Below are positions 17,918 through 27,192 of a stretch of DNA of 64,000 nucleotides, one piece after another. The stretch is taken from positions 434,001-498,000 of the forward strand of contig NZ_QGGR01000003.1 in NCBI RefSeq assembly GCF_003148685.1, in the 5' to 3' direction. Both the position numbers and the translations under genes were made by a program. Positions within the stretch are counted from its first letter, which is position 1. Each line of letters begins with the position of its first letter. The notes under the pieces were generated by a model. The model was not told the DNA's origin and did not search any database. It was given only the letters and a program-made list of their open reading frames with translations. The DNA is from Actinoplanes xinjiangensis (GTDB lineage: Bacteria > Actinomycetota > Actinomycetes > Mycobacteriales > Micromonosporaceae).

Positions 17918-18421
17918 CTGGGCGAGAAAGAGAAGCTCATCGCGGACATCATGGGCTCGTCGATCCAACTCGAGCACCTGTTCGCCGATGACCGGTCCGA
18001 CCCGCTCTTCTCGTCACACCTGACGATGTCGCAGCTGAAGATCATGTTGCTGCTGTCCCGGCACGGCACGCTCGCCGGCGGTGAACTGGCCCGGATGCTC
18101 GGTGTCGGCGCCGCGGCTCTCAGTGGCATGGTCGACCGCCTCGTCGTGCAGGACCTGGTCACGCGCGCGGAGGACATGAACGACCGGCGGGTTCGCCGGA
18201 TCGGACTCACGAAGGCGGGCACCGAGGTCATCGATGGCATCATCACGGCAGGGGTGGCGAAGCAGCGTGAACTCCTCAGCCGGCTCTCAGCGGAGGAACT
18301 GACGATCGTGGCCCGGGCCATGGAGTTGCTGGTCCGCGAAGCGGGATCCCAGGCAGCCGAAGAGGCCGCAGCCAGTCTGTCAGACCACGCTGCGGCCGAT
18401 CCGGAAACCGGGGAAAACTAG
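17918..18421 (+). CDS. MarR-family transcriptional regulator, probable CTG start
   Basis: A winged-helix regulator with the MarR core: TMSQLKIMLLLSRHG, recognition helix GVGAAALSGMVDRL, wing DMNDRRVRRIGLTKAG and a C-terminal dimerisation helix. The only ATG (17951) lacks a ribosome site and would remove most of helix 1. In the same frame a CTG at 17918 lies 6 bases after AAAAGGAG and restores an EKLIADIMGSSIQLEHLF helix, giving 167 residues. I therefore place the start at CTG; the ATG version is 156 residues. It is divergent from the RND pump gene, which is its likely target. Confidence 0.85.
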   Translation: MGEKEKLIADIMGSSIQLEHLFADDRSDPLFSSHLTMSQLKIMLLLSRHGTLAGGELARMLGVGAAALSGMVDRLVVQDLVTRAEDMNDRRVRRIGLTKAGTEVIDGIITAGVAKQRELLSRLSAEELTIVARAMELLVREAGSQAAEEAAASLSDHAAADPETGEN

Positions 18422-18429
18422 AGGGGCGC

Positions 18430-19479
18430 TCAGGCCAGGTCGAGGGCCTTCGCGGCGAGCAACGCATCGTTAGCGATCACGGTCGGCGACGGAGCGGTCG
18501 AGATCGCCCACTCCGGGTCCTTCAGACCGTGCCCGGTCACCGTGCAGACCACCCGCGCGCCGGCCGGGATCCGCCCCGCCGCCGCCTGCTGCAACAGACC
18601 CGCCACGCTGGCCGCGCTGCCCAGCTCGACGAAGACGCCGACCTCGCGGGCCAGCAGCCGGTACGCGGTCAGGATGTCCCGGTCGGTGACGGCCGAGATC
18701 AGGCCCTCCGACGCGTCCCGCGCGTCCAGCGCCTTGGTCCAGCTCGCCGGGTTGCCGATCCGGATCGCGGTGGCGATCGTCGACGGCTGCTCGACCACCG
18801 CGCCGTTCACGATCGGGGCCGCGCCGGAGGCCTGGAAGCCGTACATCTTCGGCAGCTTCGAACTGTTCCCCGCCTCGAAGTCCTCCTGGTAGCCCATCCA
18901 GTAGGCGGAGATGTTGCCGGCGTTGCCGACCGGCAGGCAGTGGATGTCCGGCGCGTCGCCGAGCGCCTCGACGATCTCGAACGACGCGGTCTTCTGCCCG
19001 TGCAGGCGGAAGATGTTCACCGAGTTGACCAGCGACACCGGGTAGTCCTGGGACAGCTTCGAGGCGAGCGCCAGACAGTCGTCGAAGTTGCCGTCGACCT
19101 GAAGCAGGCGGGCCCCGTGCACCAGCGCCTGGGCCAGCTTGCCGAGCGCGATCTTGCCCTGCGGCACGAGCACCGCGCAGGTGATCCCGGCACGGGCGGC
19201 GTACGCCGCGGCGGAGGCACTGGTGTTGCCGGTGGACGCGCAGATGATCGCCTTGGCACCGTCCTCGACCGCCTTGGAGACGGCCATCGTCATGCCCCGG
19301 TCCTTGAAGGAGCCGGTCGGGTTGGCGCCCTCCACCTTGAGGAAGACGTCAGCACCGACCCGCTGGGACAGCACCGGCGCCGGCACCAGCGGGGTGTTCC
19401 CCTCGTGCAACGAGACCACCGGTGTGGCTTCGGACACCGGCAGCCGGTCCCGGTACGCCTCGATCAAGCCCCGCCACAT
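18430..19479 (-). CDS. thrC: Threonine synthase
   Basis: A 349-residue PLP enzyme converting O-phosphohomoserine to threonine. The PLP lysine lies in [10 protein letters not shown] (K59), the phosphate-binding loop reads [12 protein letters not shown], and [19 protein letters not shown] is the conserved core. ATG 19479 ([12 protein letters not shown]) has GAGGAG 7 bases upstream. It follows hom on the same strand, with a decayed gene end between them, and is convergent with marR. Confidence 0.97.
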   Translation of the reverse strand: MWRGLIEAYRDRLPVSEATPVVSLHEGNTPLVPAPVLSQRVGADVFLKVEGANPTGSFKDRGMTMAVSKAVEDGAKAIICASTGNTSASAAAYAARAGITCAVLVPQGKIALGKLAQALVHGARLLQVDGNFDDCLALASKLSQDYPVSLVNSVNIFRLHGQKTASFEIVEALGDAPDIHCLPVGNAGNISAYWMGYQEDFEAGNSSKLPKMYGFQASGAAPIVNGAVVEQPSTIATAIRIGNPASWTKALDARDASEGLISAVTDRDILTAYRLLAREVGVFVELGSAASVAGLLQQAAAGRIPAGARVVCTVTGHGLKDPEWAISTAPSPTVIANDALLAAKALDLA

Positions 19480-19557
19480 GGCAGTACTCCTCACTCAAGC
19501 TGGGAAGTTCCGGCCCAGCGTGCCGGACTCACCCGATCCATGGGACCGGATGACCAT

Positions 19558-19620
19558 TATTCAGGACGGTGACAGACGGCCTCGACGTTGTGGCCGTCCG
19601 GATCGCGCACGAAGACCGAA
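19558..19620 (-). pseudogene. Remnant of a VOC/glyoxalase-type gene (3' end only)
   Basis: Between the hom stop and thrC the minus strand reads SVFVRDPDGHNVEAVCHRPE followed by TAA. FxxDPDGxxxE is the hallmark C-terminal strand of vicinal-oxygen-chelate proteins, where the glutamate is a metal ligand. No start or upstream domain exists: 15 bases earlier lies the hom stop. It looks like the tail of a gene whose front was deleted against hom. Confidence 0.65.
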
Positions 19621-19634
19621 GGAGTGGCCGAGCA

Positions 19635-20933
19635 CTAGCCCGCACCCCCCTCGACGCGCAGCACACTCGCGATCGACCGGACGATGTCCAACCGCGACAG
19701 GGCCTCCACCGTGGCGGCCAGCGCCGCGTCCGGAGCGCTGTGGGTGACGATGACCAATTTCGCGTCGTCCTCCCGGCCGGACTGGCGGACCGTCGCGATC
19801 GACACCTCGTGGTGGGCGAAGACACCGGCCACGGTGGCCAGGACACCCGGCTTCTCGGCCACGTCGAGGCTGATGTGGTAGCGGGTCAGCGACTCACCGA
19901 TCGGGCGGACCGTCAGCTCGGCGTAGTTGCTCTCGCTCGGCGCGCGCGCCCCGGTCAGCCGGTTGCGGGCGGCGGCCACGATGTCGCCGAGCACCGCACT
20001 CGCGGTCGGACGGCCACCGGCGCCCCGGCCGTAGAACATCAGCGGGCCCGCCGCCTCGGTCTCGACGAACACCGCGTTGAAGGCGTCACCGACACTGGCC
20101 AGCGGGTGGGTGAGCGGGATCATCGCCGGGTGCACACGGACACTGACGGCGTCCGTGGTGCGCTGCGCGATGCACAGCAGCTTGATCGTGCAGCCCATCT
20201 CCTTGGCGCTGGCCATGTCACCGGCGGTCACCCCGGTCATGCCCTCACGGAACACGTCGGCGGCGGTCACCCGGGTGTGGAAGGCCAGCGAGGCGAGGAT
20301 GGCGGCCTTCGCGGCGGCGTCGAAGCCCTCCACGTCGGCGGTGGGGTCGGCCTCCGCGTACCCCAGCTCGGTGGCCTCCTCGAGGGCCTCGTTGAAGCCC
20401 GCGCCGGTCGACGCCATCGAGGAGAGGATGAAGTTGGTCGTGCCGTTCACGATGCCGGTGACCGCGGTCACGCGGTCACCGTGCAGCGATTCGCGCAGCG
20501 GCCGCAGCAGCGGGATCGCGCCGGCCACCGACGCCTCGTAGTAGAGATCGGCGCCGCCGTCCGCGGCGGCGTCGTGCAGCGCGCCGCCGTCCTCGGCGAG
20601 CAGCGCCTTGTTGGCGGTGACCACGCTCTTACCGGCCCGCAGCGCCTCGGTCAGCCAGGTCCGGGCCGGCTCGATGCCGCCGACGACCTCGATCACCACG
20701 TCCACGTCGTCACGCTTGACCAGACCCAGCGCGTCCGTCGTGAACAGCGACGGGTCGACCGGCAGATCGCCGCGCTCCCGGCCCGGGCGCCGCACCGCGA
20801 TGCCGGCGATCTCCAGAGGGGCGCCGATCCGGGCGGTCAGGTCGTCACGCTGCTCGTGCAGGAGACGGACCACTTCGGAACCGACGATGCCGCAGCCCAG
20901 CAGGGCGAGGCGGACGGATTTGGCGGGGCTCAT
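19635..20933 (-). CDS. hom: Homoserine dehydrogenase
   Basis: A 432-residue enzyme reducing aspartate semialdehyde to homoserine. It has an N-terminal Rossmann motif LLGCGIVGSEV, the central dimerisation/catalytic region with GIVNGTTNFIL and the ELGYAEADPTADVEG motif, and a C-terminal ACT domain (EKPGVLATVAGVFAHHEVSI) that confers feedback control by threonine in this family. ATG 20933 overlaps the lysA stop by 4 bases (ATGA), so translation is coupled. Confidence 0.97.
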   Translation of the reverse strand: MSPAKSVRLALLGCGIVGSEVVRLLHEQRDDLTARIGAPLEIAGIAVRRPGRERGDLPVDPSLFTTDALGLVKRDDVDVVIEVVGGIEPARTWLTEALRAGKSVVTANKALLAEDGGALHDAAADGGADLYYEASVAGAIPLLRPLRESLHGDRVTAVTGIVNGTTNFILSSMASTGAGFNEALEEATELGYAEADPTADVEGFDAAAKAAILASLAFHTRVTAADVFREGMTGVTAGDMASAKEMGCTIKLLCIAQRTTDAVSVRVHPAMIPLTHPLASVGDAFNAVFVETEAAGPLMFYGRGAGGRPTASAVLGDIVAAARNRLTGARAPSESNYAELTVRPIGESLTRYHISLDVAEKPGVLATVAGVFAHHEVSIATVRQSGREDDAKLVIVTHSAPDAALAATVEALSRLDIVRSIASVLRVEGGAG

Positions 20934-22315
20934 CCAACATCCAATGCAAGCAGGTCGTCCTCGGTCTCCCGCCGCACGATGACACGGGCGGCGCCGTCGC
21001 GAACCGCCACCACGGGTGGCCGAGGAACGTGGTTGTAGTTGCTGGCCATGCTCCGGCAATACGCACCGGTCCCGGGGACCGCGATAAGATCTCCGGGCTG
21101 CACGTCGCTGGGCAGGAATTCATCCTTCACGACAATGTCCCCGGACTCACAATGTTTTCCCACAACGCGGGCGAGCAACGGCTCGGCGTCACTGCGCCGG
21201 TTGGCCATCGTCGCCGAGTAGGAGGCGTCGTAGAGGGCGGTGCGGATGTTGTCGCTCATCCCGCCGTCCACGCTCACGTAGGTGCGGATGCCGTCGACGT
21301 CCTTGACCGTCCCCACCTCGTAGAGGGTGAAGACCGCCGGGCCGACGATGGCCCGTCCCGGCTCGATCGACAGGTGCGGCTTGCGCAGCGAGGCCAGCTC
21401 GCACTCCGACTCGACGATCTTGTTGATCCGCTTGGCCAGATCGCCGGGCGTCGACGGGTCGTCCTGCGTGGTGTACGCGATACCGAAACCGCCGCCCAGG
21501 TCCAGCTCCGGCAGCTCCACGCCGCGCGCGTCCCGGATCTGCGCCTGGAGCTCCAGGATCCGCCGGGCGGCCACCTCGAACCCGCTGGTGTCGAAGATCT
21601 GCGAACCGATGTGCGAGTGCAGGCCGCGCAGGTCCAGCACACCCTCGTCGAGGATCTGCGCCGCCGCCGCGAACGCCGCCCCGCCCGCCAGCGAGAACCC
21701 GAACTTCTGGTCCTCATGGGCGGTCGCGATGAACTCGTGGGTGTGAGCCTCGACACCGACGGTGACGCGGAGCAGCACACCGGGCCGCTTGTTCAGCTCG
21801 GTGGCCAGCTCGCTCAGCCGGGCGATCTCGTGGAACGAGTCGACGATGATCCGGCCGACCCCGGCCTCCAGCGCCCGGCGCAGCTCGGACACCGACTTGT
21901 TGTTGCCGTGGAAGCCGATCCGCTCGGGCGGGAACCCGGCCGCCAGCGCCACCGCCAGCTCACCGCCGGAACAGACGTCGAGGAAGAGCCCCTCCTCGTC
22001 GATCACCCGGACCACGGCCTTGCAGATGAACGACTTGCCGGCGTAGTAGACGTCCGCCTCGGCGAAGGCCGCCGCGAAATCGCGGCAGCGGGCCCGCAGG
22101 TCCTCCTCGTCGAGCAGGTAGGCCGGCGTGCCGTAGTCGGCGGCCAGATCGGCGACGCTGACGCCGCCGATCTCCAGACCCCCGGCGTCCGTCCTGGTCA
22201 CGGTCCGCGGCCACAGTTGCGGCACCAGGGCGTTCACATCTTCGGGGGTACGCAGCCAGGCCGGCCCGCGATTACCGAGGTCACCGTGCAGGGCCCCGGC
22301 CTCGTGTGCGCGCAT
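20930..22315 (-). CDS. lysA: Diaminopimelate decarboxylase
   Basis: A 461-residue fold-III PLP enzyme making L-lysine from meso-diaminopimelate. The PLP lysine lies in YYAGKSFICKAV (K94), followed by HGNNKS, HSHIGSQI, ELDLGGGFGI, EPGRAIVG and the substrate motif CESGDI. The gene begins 4 bases after argS ends and overlaps hom by 4 bases, forming a tight argS-lysA-hom operon. Confidence 0.97.
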   Translation of the reverse strand: MRAHEAGALHGDLGNRGPAWLRTPEDVNALVPQLWPRTVTRTDAGGLEIGGVSVADLAADYGTPAYLLDEEDLRARCRDFAAAFAEADVYYAGKSFICKAVVRVIDEEGLFLDVCSGGELAVALAAGFPPERIGFHGNNKSVSELRRALEAGVGRIIVDSFHEIARLSELATELNKRPGVLLRVTVGVEAHTHEFIATAHEDQKFGFSLAGGAAFAAAAQILDEGVLDLRGLHSHIGSQIFDTSGFEVAARRILELQAQIRDARGVELPELDLGGGFGIAYTTQDDPSTPGDLAKRINKIVESECELASLRKPHLSIEPGRAIVGPAVFTLYEVGTVKDVDGIRTYVSVDGGMSDNIRTALYDASYSATMANRRSDAEPLLARVVGKHCESGDIVVKDEFLPSDVQPGDLIAVPGTGAYCRSMASNYNHVPRPPVVAVRDGAARVIVRRETEDDLLALDVG

Positions 22316-22318
22316 GCC

Positions 22319-23980
22319 TTACATCCTCTCCGGCGCGGAGACCCCGAGGAGGTCCAAACCGTTGGCCAGCACCGTACGAGTGGCCTCGGCCAGCCACAGC
22401 CGCGACTGGGCGAACTCGGAGACCGGCTCGTCACCCTTCGGCAGGACCTGGCAGGCGTCGTAGAAGCGGTGGTAGTCGGTGGCCACCCGCTCCTCCAGGT
22501 AGACCGCGATCCGGTGCGGCTCACGCAGCTCGGCGGCGGTCGCCACCACACCCGGGAACTCGCCGAGCGTCTTCAGCAGGTTGCGCTCCCGCTCGTGGGA
22601 GAGCCGCGAGGGGTCGTACACCTCGGCGCGGTTGATCTTCTTCTCCTCGGCGTTGCGCAGCAGCGAGCAGATCCGGGCATGCGCGTACTGCACGTAGAAG
22701 ACCGGGTTGTCGCTGGAGTTCTTGGTGATCTCCTCGATGTCCAGCGTGAGCGTGGAGTCGGTGGAGGACCGGGCCAGCGAGTAGCGGGCCGCGTCCGGGC
22801 CGACCGCGTCGAGCATCTCGTCCAGCGTGATGATGTTGCCGGCCCGCTTGGACAGGCGCACCGGCTGCCCGCCCCGGACCAGGTTGACCAGCTGGCCGAT
22901 CAGGATCTCGATGTTCTTCTGCGGGTCGTCGCCGGCACACGCCGCGATCGCCTTCAGCCGGCCGATGTAGCCGTGGTGGTCGGCGCCTAGCAGGTAGATG
23001 CAGCGGTCGAAGCCGCGCTCCCGCTTGTTGATGTAATACGCCGCGTCGGCCGCGAAGTAGGTCTTCTCCCCGTTCGACCGGATCAGCACCCGGTCCTTGT
23101 CGTCGGTGAAGTCGGTGGTCCGCAACCAGATCGCGCCGCCGTCCTCGAAGATGTGCCCCTGCTTGCGCAGCTCCTCGATGGCGTGCTCGACCGCGCCGCC
23201 GCCGTGCAGCGTCTGCTCCGAGAACCAGACGTCGAAGTGCACGCCGAAGCGCTCCAGGCTCTCCCGGATCTCCTTCAGCATCAGCTCGTAACCGCGGGCC
23301 AGGAAGATCGGCAGCGCCTGCTCGGCGGGCTGCCCCACCAGACCGGGGTCGGCGTCGGTGATCTCCTTGGCGATCTCGGTGATGTAGTCGCCGACGTAGC
23401 CGTCCTCCGGGGCCGGCTCGCCGTTGGCCGCCGCGAACAGCGACCGGGCGAACCGGTCCACCTGCGCACCCGCGTCGTTGATGTAGTACTCACTCGTCAC
23501 CTCGGCGCCCGCGGCGGTCAGCACCCGGCGCAGCGAGTCGCCGACCGCGGCCCAGCGGGTGTGCCCCAGGTGGATCGGGCCGGTCGGGTTCGCCGAGACG
23601 AACTCCAGGTTCACCTTTTCGCCGGACAGGGCACTGTTGTGGCCATACGCTGAGCCGGCCTCGACCACCAGGCGGGCGATCGCGCCGAGCGACGCGTCGT
23701 CCAGCCGGATGTTCAGGAAGCCCGGCCCGGCGATCTCCACCGCCTCGACACCGGCCCGGCGGCGCAGCTCCTCGGCGAGTGCCGTGGCCAGCTCACGCGG
23801 GACGACGCCGGCCTTCTTGCCCACCTGAAGGGCGAGGTTGGAGGCGTAGTCGCCGTGCTCGGGGTTGCGCGGCCGCTCCACCGTCGTCGCGGCGGGCAGC
23901 AGCGCGACATCGAGTCCGCGCGTCTCGAATACGGCACGAGCGGCTGAGAGAACGGTGTCAGCAAGGTTGGCGGGAGTCAC
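22319..23980 (-). CDS. argS: Arginyl-tRNA synthetase
   Basis: A 553-residue class I synthetase. The N-terminal tRNA D-loop domain (residues 1-100) is followed by the HIGH-type motif [14 protein letters not shown], the KMSKS-type motif RLSKRAGN and an anticodon-binding helical domain with the DALR signature region near the C-terminus. GTG 23980 starts the protein [15 protein letters not shown]; the ribosome site is weak. It is the first gene of the argS-lysA-hom run. Confidence 0.97.
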   Translation of the reverse strand: MTPANLADTVLSAARAVFETRGLDVALLPAATTVERPRNPEHGDYASNLALQVGKKAGVVPRELATALAEELRRRAGVEAVEIAGPGFLNIRLDDASLGAIARLVVEAGSAYGHNSALSGEKVNLEFVSANPTGPIHLGHTRWAAVGDSLRRVLTAAGAEVTSEYYINDAGAQVDRFARSLFAAANGEPAPEDGYVGDYITEIAKEITDADPGLVGQPAEQALPIFLARGYELMLKEIRESLERFGVHFDVWFSEQTLHGGGAVEHAIEELRKQGHIFEDGGAIWLRTTDFTDDKDRVLIRSNGEKTYFAADAAYYINKRERGFDRCIYLLGADHHGYIGRLKAIAACAGDDPQKNIEILIGQLVNLVRGGQPVRLSKRAGNIITLDEMLDAVGPDAARYSLARSSTDSTLTLDIEEITKNSSDNPVFYVQYAHARICSLLRNAEEKKINRAEVYDPSRLSHERERNLLKTLGEFPGVVATAAELREPHRIAVYLEERVATDYHRFYDACQVLPKGDEPVSEFAQSRLWLAEATRTVLANGLDLLGVSAPERM

Positions 23981-24066
23981 TCAGCCATGCTATCGGGGGT
24001 AGACTTCGGCGTTCGGCGGCCACCCGAGCCCCGCCCCTTCCCGTTTTGACGAATCGACGAGGCACG

Positions 24067-24858
24067 ATGAGCATGAGCACTCCGGGGCCCGAACGGGTCC
24101 CGTCCACCGTCAAGGTCGGCAAGACCACCGGTCAGGGCAAGCCCCCCACCGGCGGCTCCGGCGCCAACCGGCCCGGTGGCTCACGCCCCACCGGCAAGGG
24201 CGGCAAGGGCAAGGGCCGCAAGCCGGTCACCCCGGTGAAAGTCGCCGGGGCCCGCAACTGGGGCCCGATCGCCGTCGCCGGTCTCGTCGTGGTCATCGCG
24301 GTCGGGATCATCGGCTGGGGAGTCTTCGCCTCCGTCAAGAGCGACAAGCAGAAAGCCGTGCCGTGGGAGGAGCGGGCCGCCGCCATCTCCGGGCTGGTCA
24401 ACTTCCGCGAGACCAACCCCGACCTGGTCAAGGGCAGCCAGCACAAGAGCGGCGTCCTGAAGTACGAGCAGACCCCACCGGTGGCCGGTGAGCACAACCC
24501 GGCCTGGGAGAACTGCAACGGTGTCGTCTACACCGAGCCGGTCCCCAACGAGCACGCCGTGCACAGTCTCGAGCACGGCGCGGTGTGGATCACCTACCGT
24601 CCGGACCTGCCCGCCGACCAGGTCGCCACCCTCGCCGCCAAGGTCGAGGGCAAGGAGAAGACCATGCTCAGCCCGTTCCCCGGACTCAGCAACGCCGTCT
24701 CCCTCCAGGCCTGGGGCTACCAGCTCAAGGTCGACTCGGTGGACGACCCGCGGATCGACGAGTTCATCAAGTCGCTGCGCGTCAACGCCTCGATCGAGGG
24801 ACCGACCGCGCTCTGCGACCGCGGCGTCTCCGTCACCGGCAGCACCCCGCAAGGCTGA
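24067..24858 (+). CDS. DUF3105 membrane protein
   Basis: A 263-residue protein with a basic, glycine-rich cytoplasmic N-terminus (residues 1-65, GKGGKGKGRK), one membrane helix at about 68-92 (IAVAGLVVVIAVGIIGWGVF) and an extracytoplasmic DUF3105 domain with the conserved HAVHSLEHGAVWITYRPD. The histidine pattern suggests metal binding, but the function of the family is not established. ATG 24067 has GAGG upstream. It lies 3 bases before a DUF305 gene, a common pairing in actinomycetes. Confidence 0.88.
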   Translation: MSMSTPGPERVPSTVKVGKTTGQGKPPTGGSGANRPGGSRPTGKGGKGKGRKPVTPVKVAGARNWGPIAVAGLVVVIAVGIIGWGVFASVKSDKQKAVPWEERAAAISGLVNFRETNPDLVKGSQHKSGVLKYEQTPPVAGEHNPAWENCNGVVYTEPVPNEHAVHSLEHGAVWITYRPDLPADQVATLAAKVEGKEKTMLSPFPGLSNAVSLQAWGYQLKVDSVDDPRIDEFIKSLRVNASIEGPTALCDRGVSVTGSTPQG

Positions 24859-24861
24859 TCC

Positions 24862-25503
24862 GTGCCCGACCCCGTCACTGCGGACGACCCCACTCCGGCA
24901 CCGCCCCGGTTCAGTTACTGGATTCCGGTGGCACTGGTGGTGGGGCTCGTCCTCGGCGTCGCCATCGGTCTGCTGGTGCCACGCGGCGACAGCCTGCCCG
25001 CCGACGACTCCGCCGAGGCCGGCTTCGCCCGGGACATGACGACCCACCACACCCAGGCGGTCGAGATGGGGCTCATCGCGTACGCGCAGGCCTCCGACCC
25101 CGAAGTGCGGACCATGGGCGTCGACATCGCCCTCAACCAGCAGGGCCAGATCGGCATGATGCAGGCCTGGCTCCGCGAGTGGAACCTCCAGCCGACCGGC
25201 TCCCAGCCCGCCATGGCCTGGATGCCCGACGGCGCGGAGAGCGTGGTCAACGGCCTGATGCCGGGCATGGCCACCCCCGACGAGATGAAGCGGCTCCGCG
25301 AGTCGACAGGCATCGAGGGCGACCGCCTCTTCCTCCAGATGATGATCAAGCACCACCTGGGCGGCGTCCACATGGCCCAGGAGGTCGTCGCAGTGAGCAA
25401 GGACAAGGAGGTCGTCGAGGCCGCGCAGCTGACCATCAACAGCCAGCAGCGCGAGATGACCGACATGAAGTCCCTCCAGGAGAAGCTCGGCGCCACCTCC
25501 TGA
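24862..25503 (+). CDS. DUF305 ferritin-like membrane-anchored protein
   Basis: A 213-residue protein with an N-terminal membrane helix (IPVALVVGLVLGVAIGLLV) and two helical halves with the DUF305 histidine/methionine motifs FARDMTTHHTQAVEM and MMIKHHLGGVHMAQE. The four-helix-bundle family is often associated with copper handling; a copper role here is inference. GTG start at 24862, immediately after the DUF3105 stop. A strong palindrome follows. Confidence 0.9.
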   Translation: MPDPVTADDPTPAPPRFSYWIPVALVVGLVLGVAIGLLVPRGDSLPADDSAEAGFARDMTTHHTQAVEMGLIAYAQASDPEVRTMGVDIALNQQGQIGMMQAWLREWNLQPTGSQPAMAWMPDGAESVVNGLMPGMATPDEMKRLRESTGIEGDRLFLQMMIKHHLGGVHMAQEVVAVSKDKEVVEAAQLTINSQQREMTDMKSLQEKLGATS

Positions 25504-25515
25504 CCAGGCAGTATC

Positions 25516-25547
25516 GACGGGCCGCCGGGAATTCCCGGCGGCCCGTC
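25516..25547. terminator. Palindromic terminator after DUF305 gene
   Basis: Sixteen-base perfect arms meet with no unpaired centre, followed by CGTTTT on the plus strand. It separates the DUF3105-DUF305 operon from tRNA-Arg. Confidence 0.85.
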
Positions 25548-25608
25548 CGTTTTCGGCGATACCGGTTGGCCGGGCCGTCGGGGGTCCTGCTAGGCTCATC
25601 ATCACTGA

Positions 25609-25680
25609 GCCCCCGTAGCTCAGGGGATAGAGCGTCGCCCTCCGGAGGCGAAAGCGCAGGTTCGAATCCTGCCGGGGGCA
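25609..25680 (+). tRNA. tRNA-Arg (anticodon CCG)
   Basis: A full cloverleaf folds: acceptor GCCCCCG/CGGGGGC, D-arm GCTC/GAGC, anticodon arm TCGCC-CTCCGGA-GGCGA giving anticodon CCG, T-arm GCAGG-TTCGAAT-CCTGC and discriminator A. The 3' CCA is not encoded. It reads the CGG codon, one of the commonest arginine codons in this genome. A U-tract terminator follows. Confidence 0.97.
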
Positions 25681-25691
25681 CAAGTCTCCAG

Positions 25692-25740
25692 GCGATCCAT
25701 GTCCGCGGAAAGCGCGGACGGGGTCGCTTGTTTCGTTTTT
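25692..25740 (+). terminator. Terminator of tRNA-Arg
   Basis: Two stacked 7-bp helices (25692-25698 with 25721-25727 and 25701-25707 with 25713-25719) are followed by the T-rich run TTGTTTCGTTTTT. This is the best rho-independent terminator in the window. Confidence 0.85.
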
Positions 25741-25882
25741 GCTGGGGCCCGAGGCCCCAGACCCCGCGTTCCGGTCACTCGCCGTCTGCGGCCGCTCGGC
25801 GTTCACCCAAGACCCTGCGTTTCGCTTCGCTCACCGCGGTGGCGAGCAGCGGGAATGCCGACAGCCGAACTCACCGCCTCGG

Positions 25883-26275
25883 TCGTTCGCCGTGCACTAG
25901 GCCCAGCGATCCCCTTCACTCACCGTCTCGGGTCATTCGGCGTGTATCCGGCCCCGCCTTCCGCTCCACTCACCGCCTCGGTCGGTCGGCGTGCACCCAC
26001 ACCCGACTTCCGCTCCACTCACCGCCTCGGTCGGTCGGCGTGCACCCACACCCGACTTCCGCTCCACTCACCGCCTCGGTCGGTCGGCGTGCACCCACAC
26101 CCGACTTCCGCTCCACTCACCGCCTCGGTCGGTCGGCGTGCACCCACACCCGACTTCCGCTTCACTCACCGCCTCGGTCGGTCGGCGTGCACCCACACCC
26201 GACTTCCGCTTCGCTCACCGCCACGGGTCGTTCGGCGTGCGCCCGGCCCCACGTTTCGCTCCACTCACCGCCCGT
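25883..26275. repeat. 49-bp tandem repeat array, about eight units
   Basis: Units start at 25883, 25932, 25981, 26030, 26079, 26128 and 26177, each exactly 49 bp, with one more diverged unit after 26226. The central four (25981-26176) are nearly identical, the outer ones progressively diverged, which is typical of unequal crossing-over or replication slippage. Each unit holds GTCGGTCGGCGTGC and CACTCACCGCCTCG. There are no spacers, so it is not a CRISPR array. Confidence 0.9.
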
Positions 26276-26528
26276 GGTCGCACCGCCTGCGGTCGCACGG
26301 CGTACGCCCAGACCGCGCGTTCCGCTTCAGTCACCGCCGGCTTCGCCGCACCCGCGCTTTCCCGCGCCTTCCCGCCATTCCCACCGTCCGCGCCGCTTCC
26401 GCCGCTCCTGCCGCCCCTACCGTTTCTGGCCGTGATGATCGAAGCGCCGCGGGTCGCCAACAGCAGGATGGGTGACGTTGGTCAACGCACACGATCGCCG
26501 AATGTGGGCTTTCGCTTCGTCCTGGCAC

Positions 26529-26568
26529 GGGTGGCCGCACACAATCCACCTACTGTGTGCGGCCACCC
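26529..26568. repeat. 15-bp inverted repeat (hairpin)
   Basis: Perfect arms GGGTGGCCGCACACA (26529-26543) and its complement (26554-26568) around a 10-base loop, within gene-free DNA. It has no U tract. It could be a terminator core, a relic mobile-element end or a small structured RNA. Confidence 0.6.
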
Positions 26569-27192
26569 GGGTCATAGCGAAGACAGGAGCTCTCATATGC
26601 GTTGCGTGCGCTCCCGTCGTCGGTGGCGGACCACTGACCCCGGGCGACGCGGCTCCCGTCGTCGCTCGCAGACCGCTGGCCCCGGGCGACGCGGCCACAG
26701 TCGTCGGTCGAAGACCATTGGTGCGGGCGGTGTAGCCGGTACCGGAGCGGAACCGACCGCTCGGGCGGATACCGCCATACGTGCAGCTCACCGCCATCGC
26801 CGCGCCGGCCCTTACACGCACAGACGAAACCCGTGTCCCGGAAGTTCTCCGGGAGTCGGTGTCGAGGTCTGCGGCTTGTGCCTCGATCTTGGGGAGTTCT
26901 GCGATAACGGTGTGCCAGAACACAACACGATCGCAAGAGAACGTCGTCGGCAGGGTCGGTGCCCGTCGGCCGCAGCTCAGCCACCGAATCCCGCGTCGCC
27001 ACCGATGCCGCCGGGACACCGAATCCCGCGTCGCCACCGATGCCGCCGATGCCGCCGGGCCACCGGATCCCCGTGTCCGAAGCCGTGCTGGGGTGCAGCC
27101 GGGCGCCTCTGCCGTACCTCTCAGGGTGGTGGGACCGCGGCTGAAGGGTGCCTGCGTGACGGCTCGCGGTTTCTGGATACGCGCGGCCGCCC

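Larger units (their letters stand above)
25681..27192. other. 1.5-kb repeat-rich region without a recognisable gene
   Basis: Several long frames are open on both strands but none has a ribosome site, a known domain or normal codon bias; in the repeat array all three plus-strand frames stay open. Contents: the tRNA terminator, a 49-bp tandem array (25883-26275), a 15-bp-arm hairpin (26529-26568), a 42-bp imperfect repeat at about 26615-26735, and a 35-bp repeat (consensus begins CACCGAATCCCGCGTCGCCA) at about 26982-27060. It may be decaying DNA from an integrated element or a recombination-prone spacer. Confidence 0.6.

Noticed and set aside
25883..26275. Regular repeats suggesting a CRISPR array
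   Set aside because: The 49-bp units abut each other with no unique spacers and no cas genes are near.
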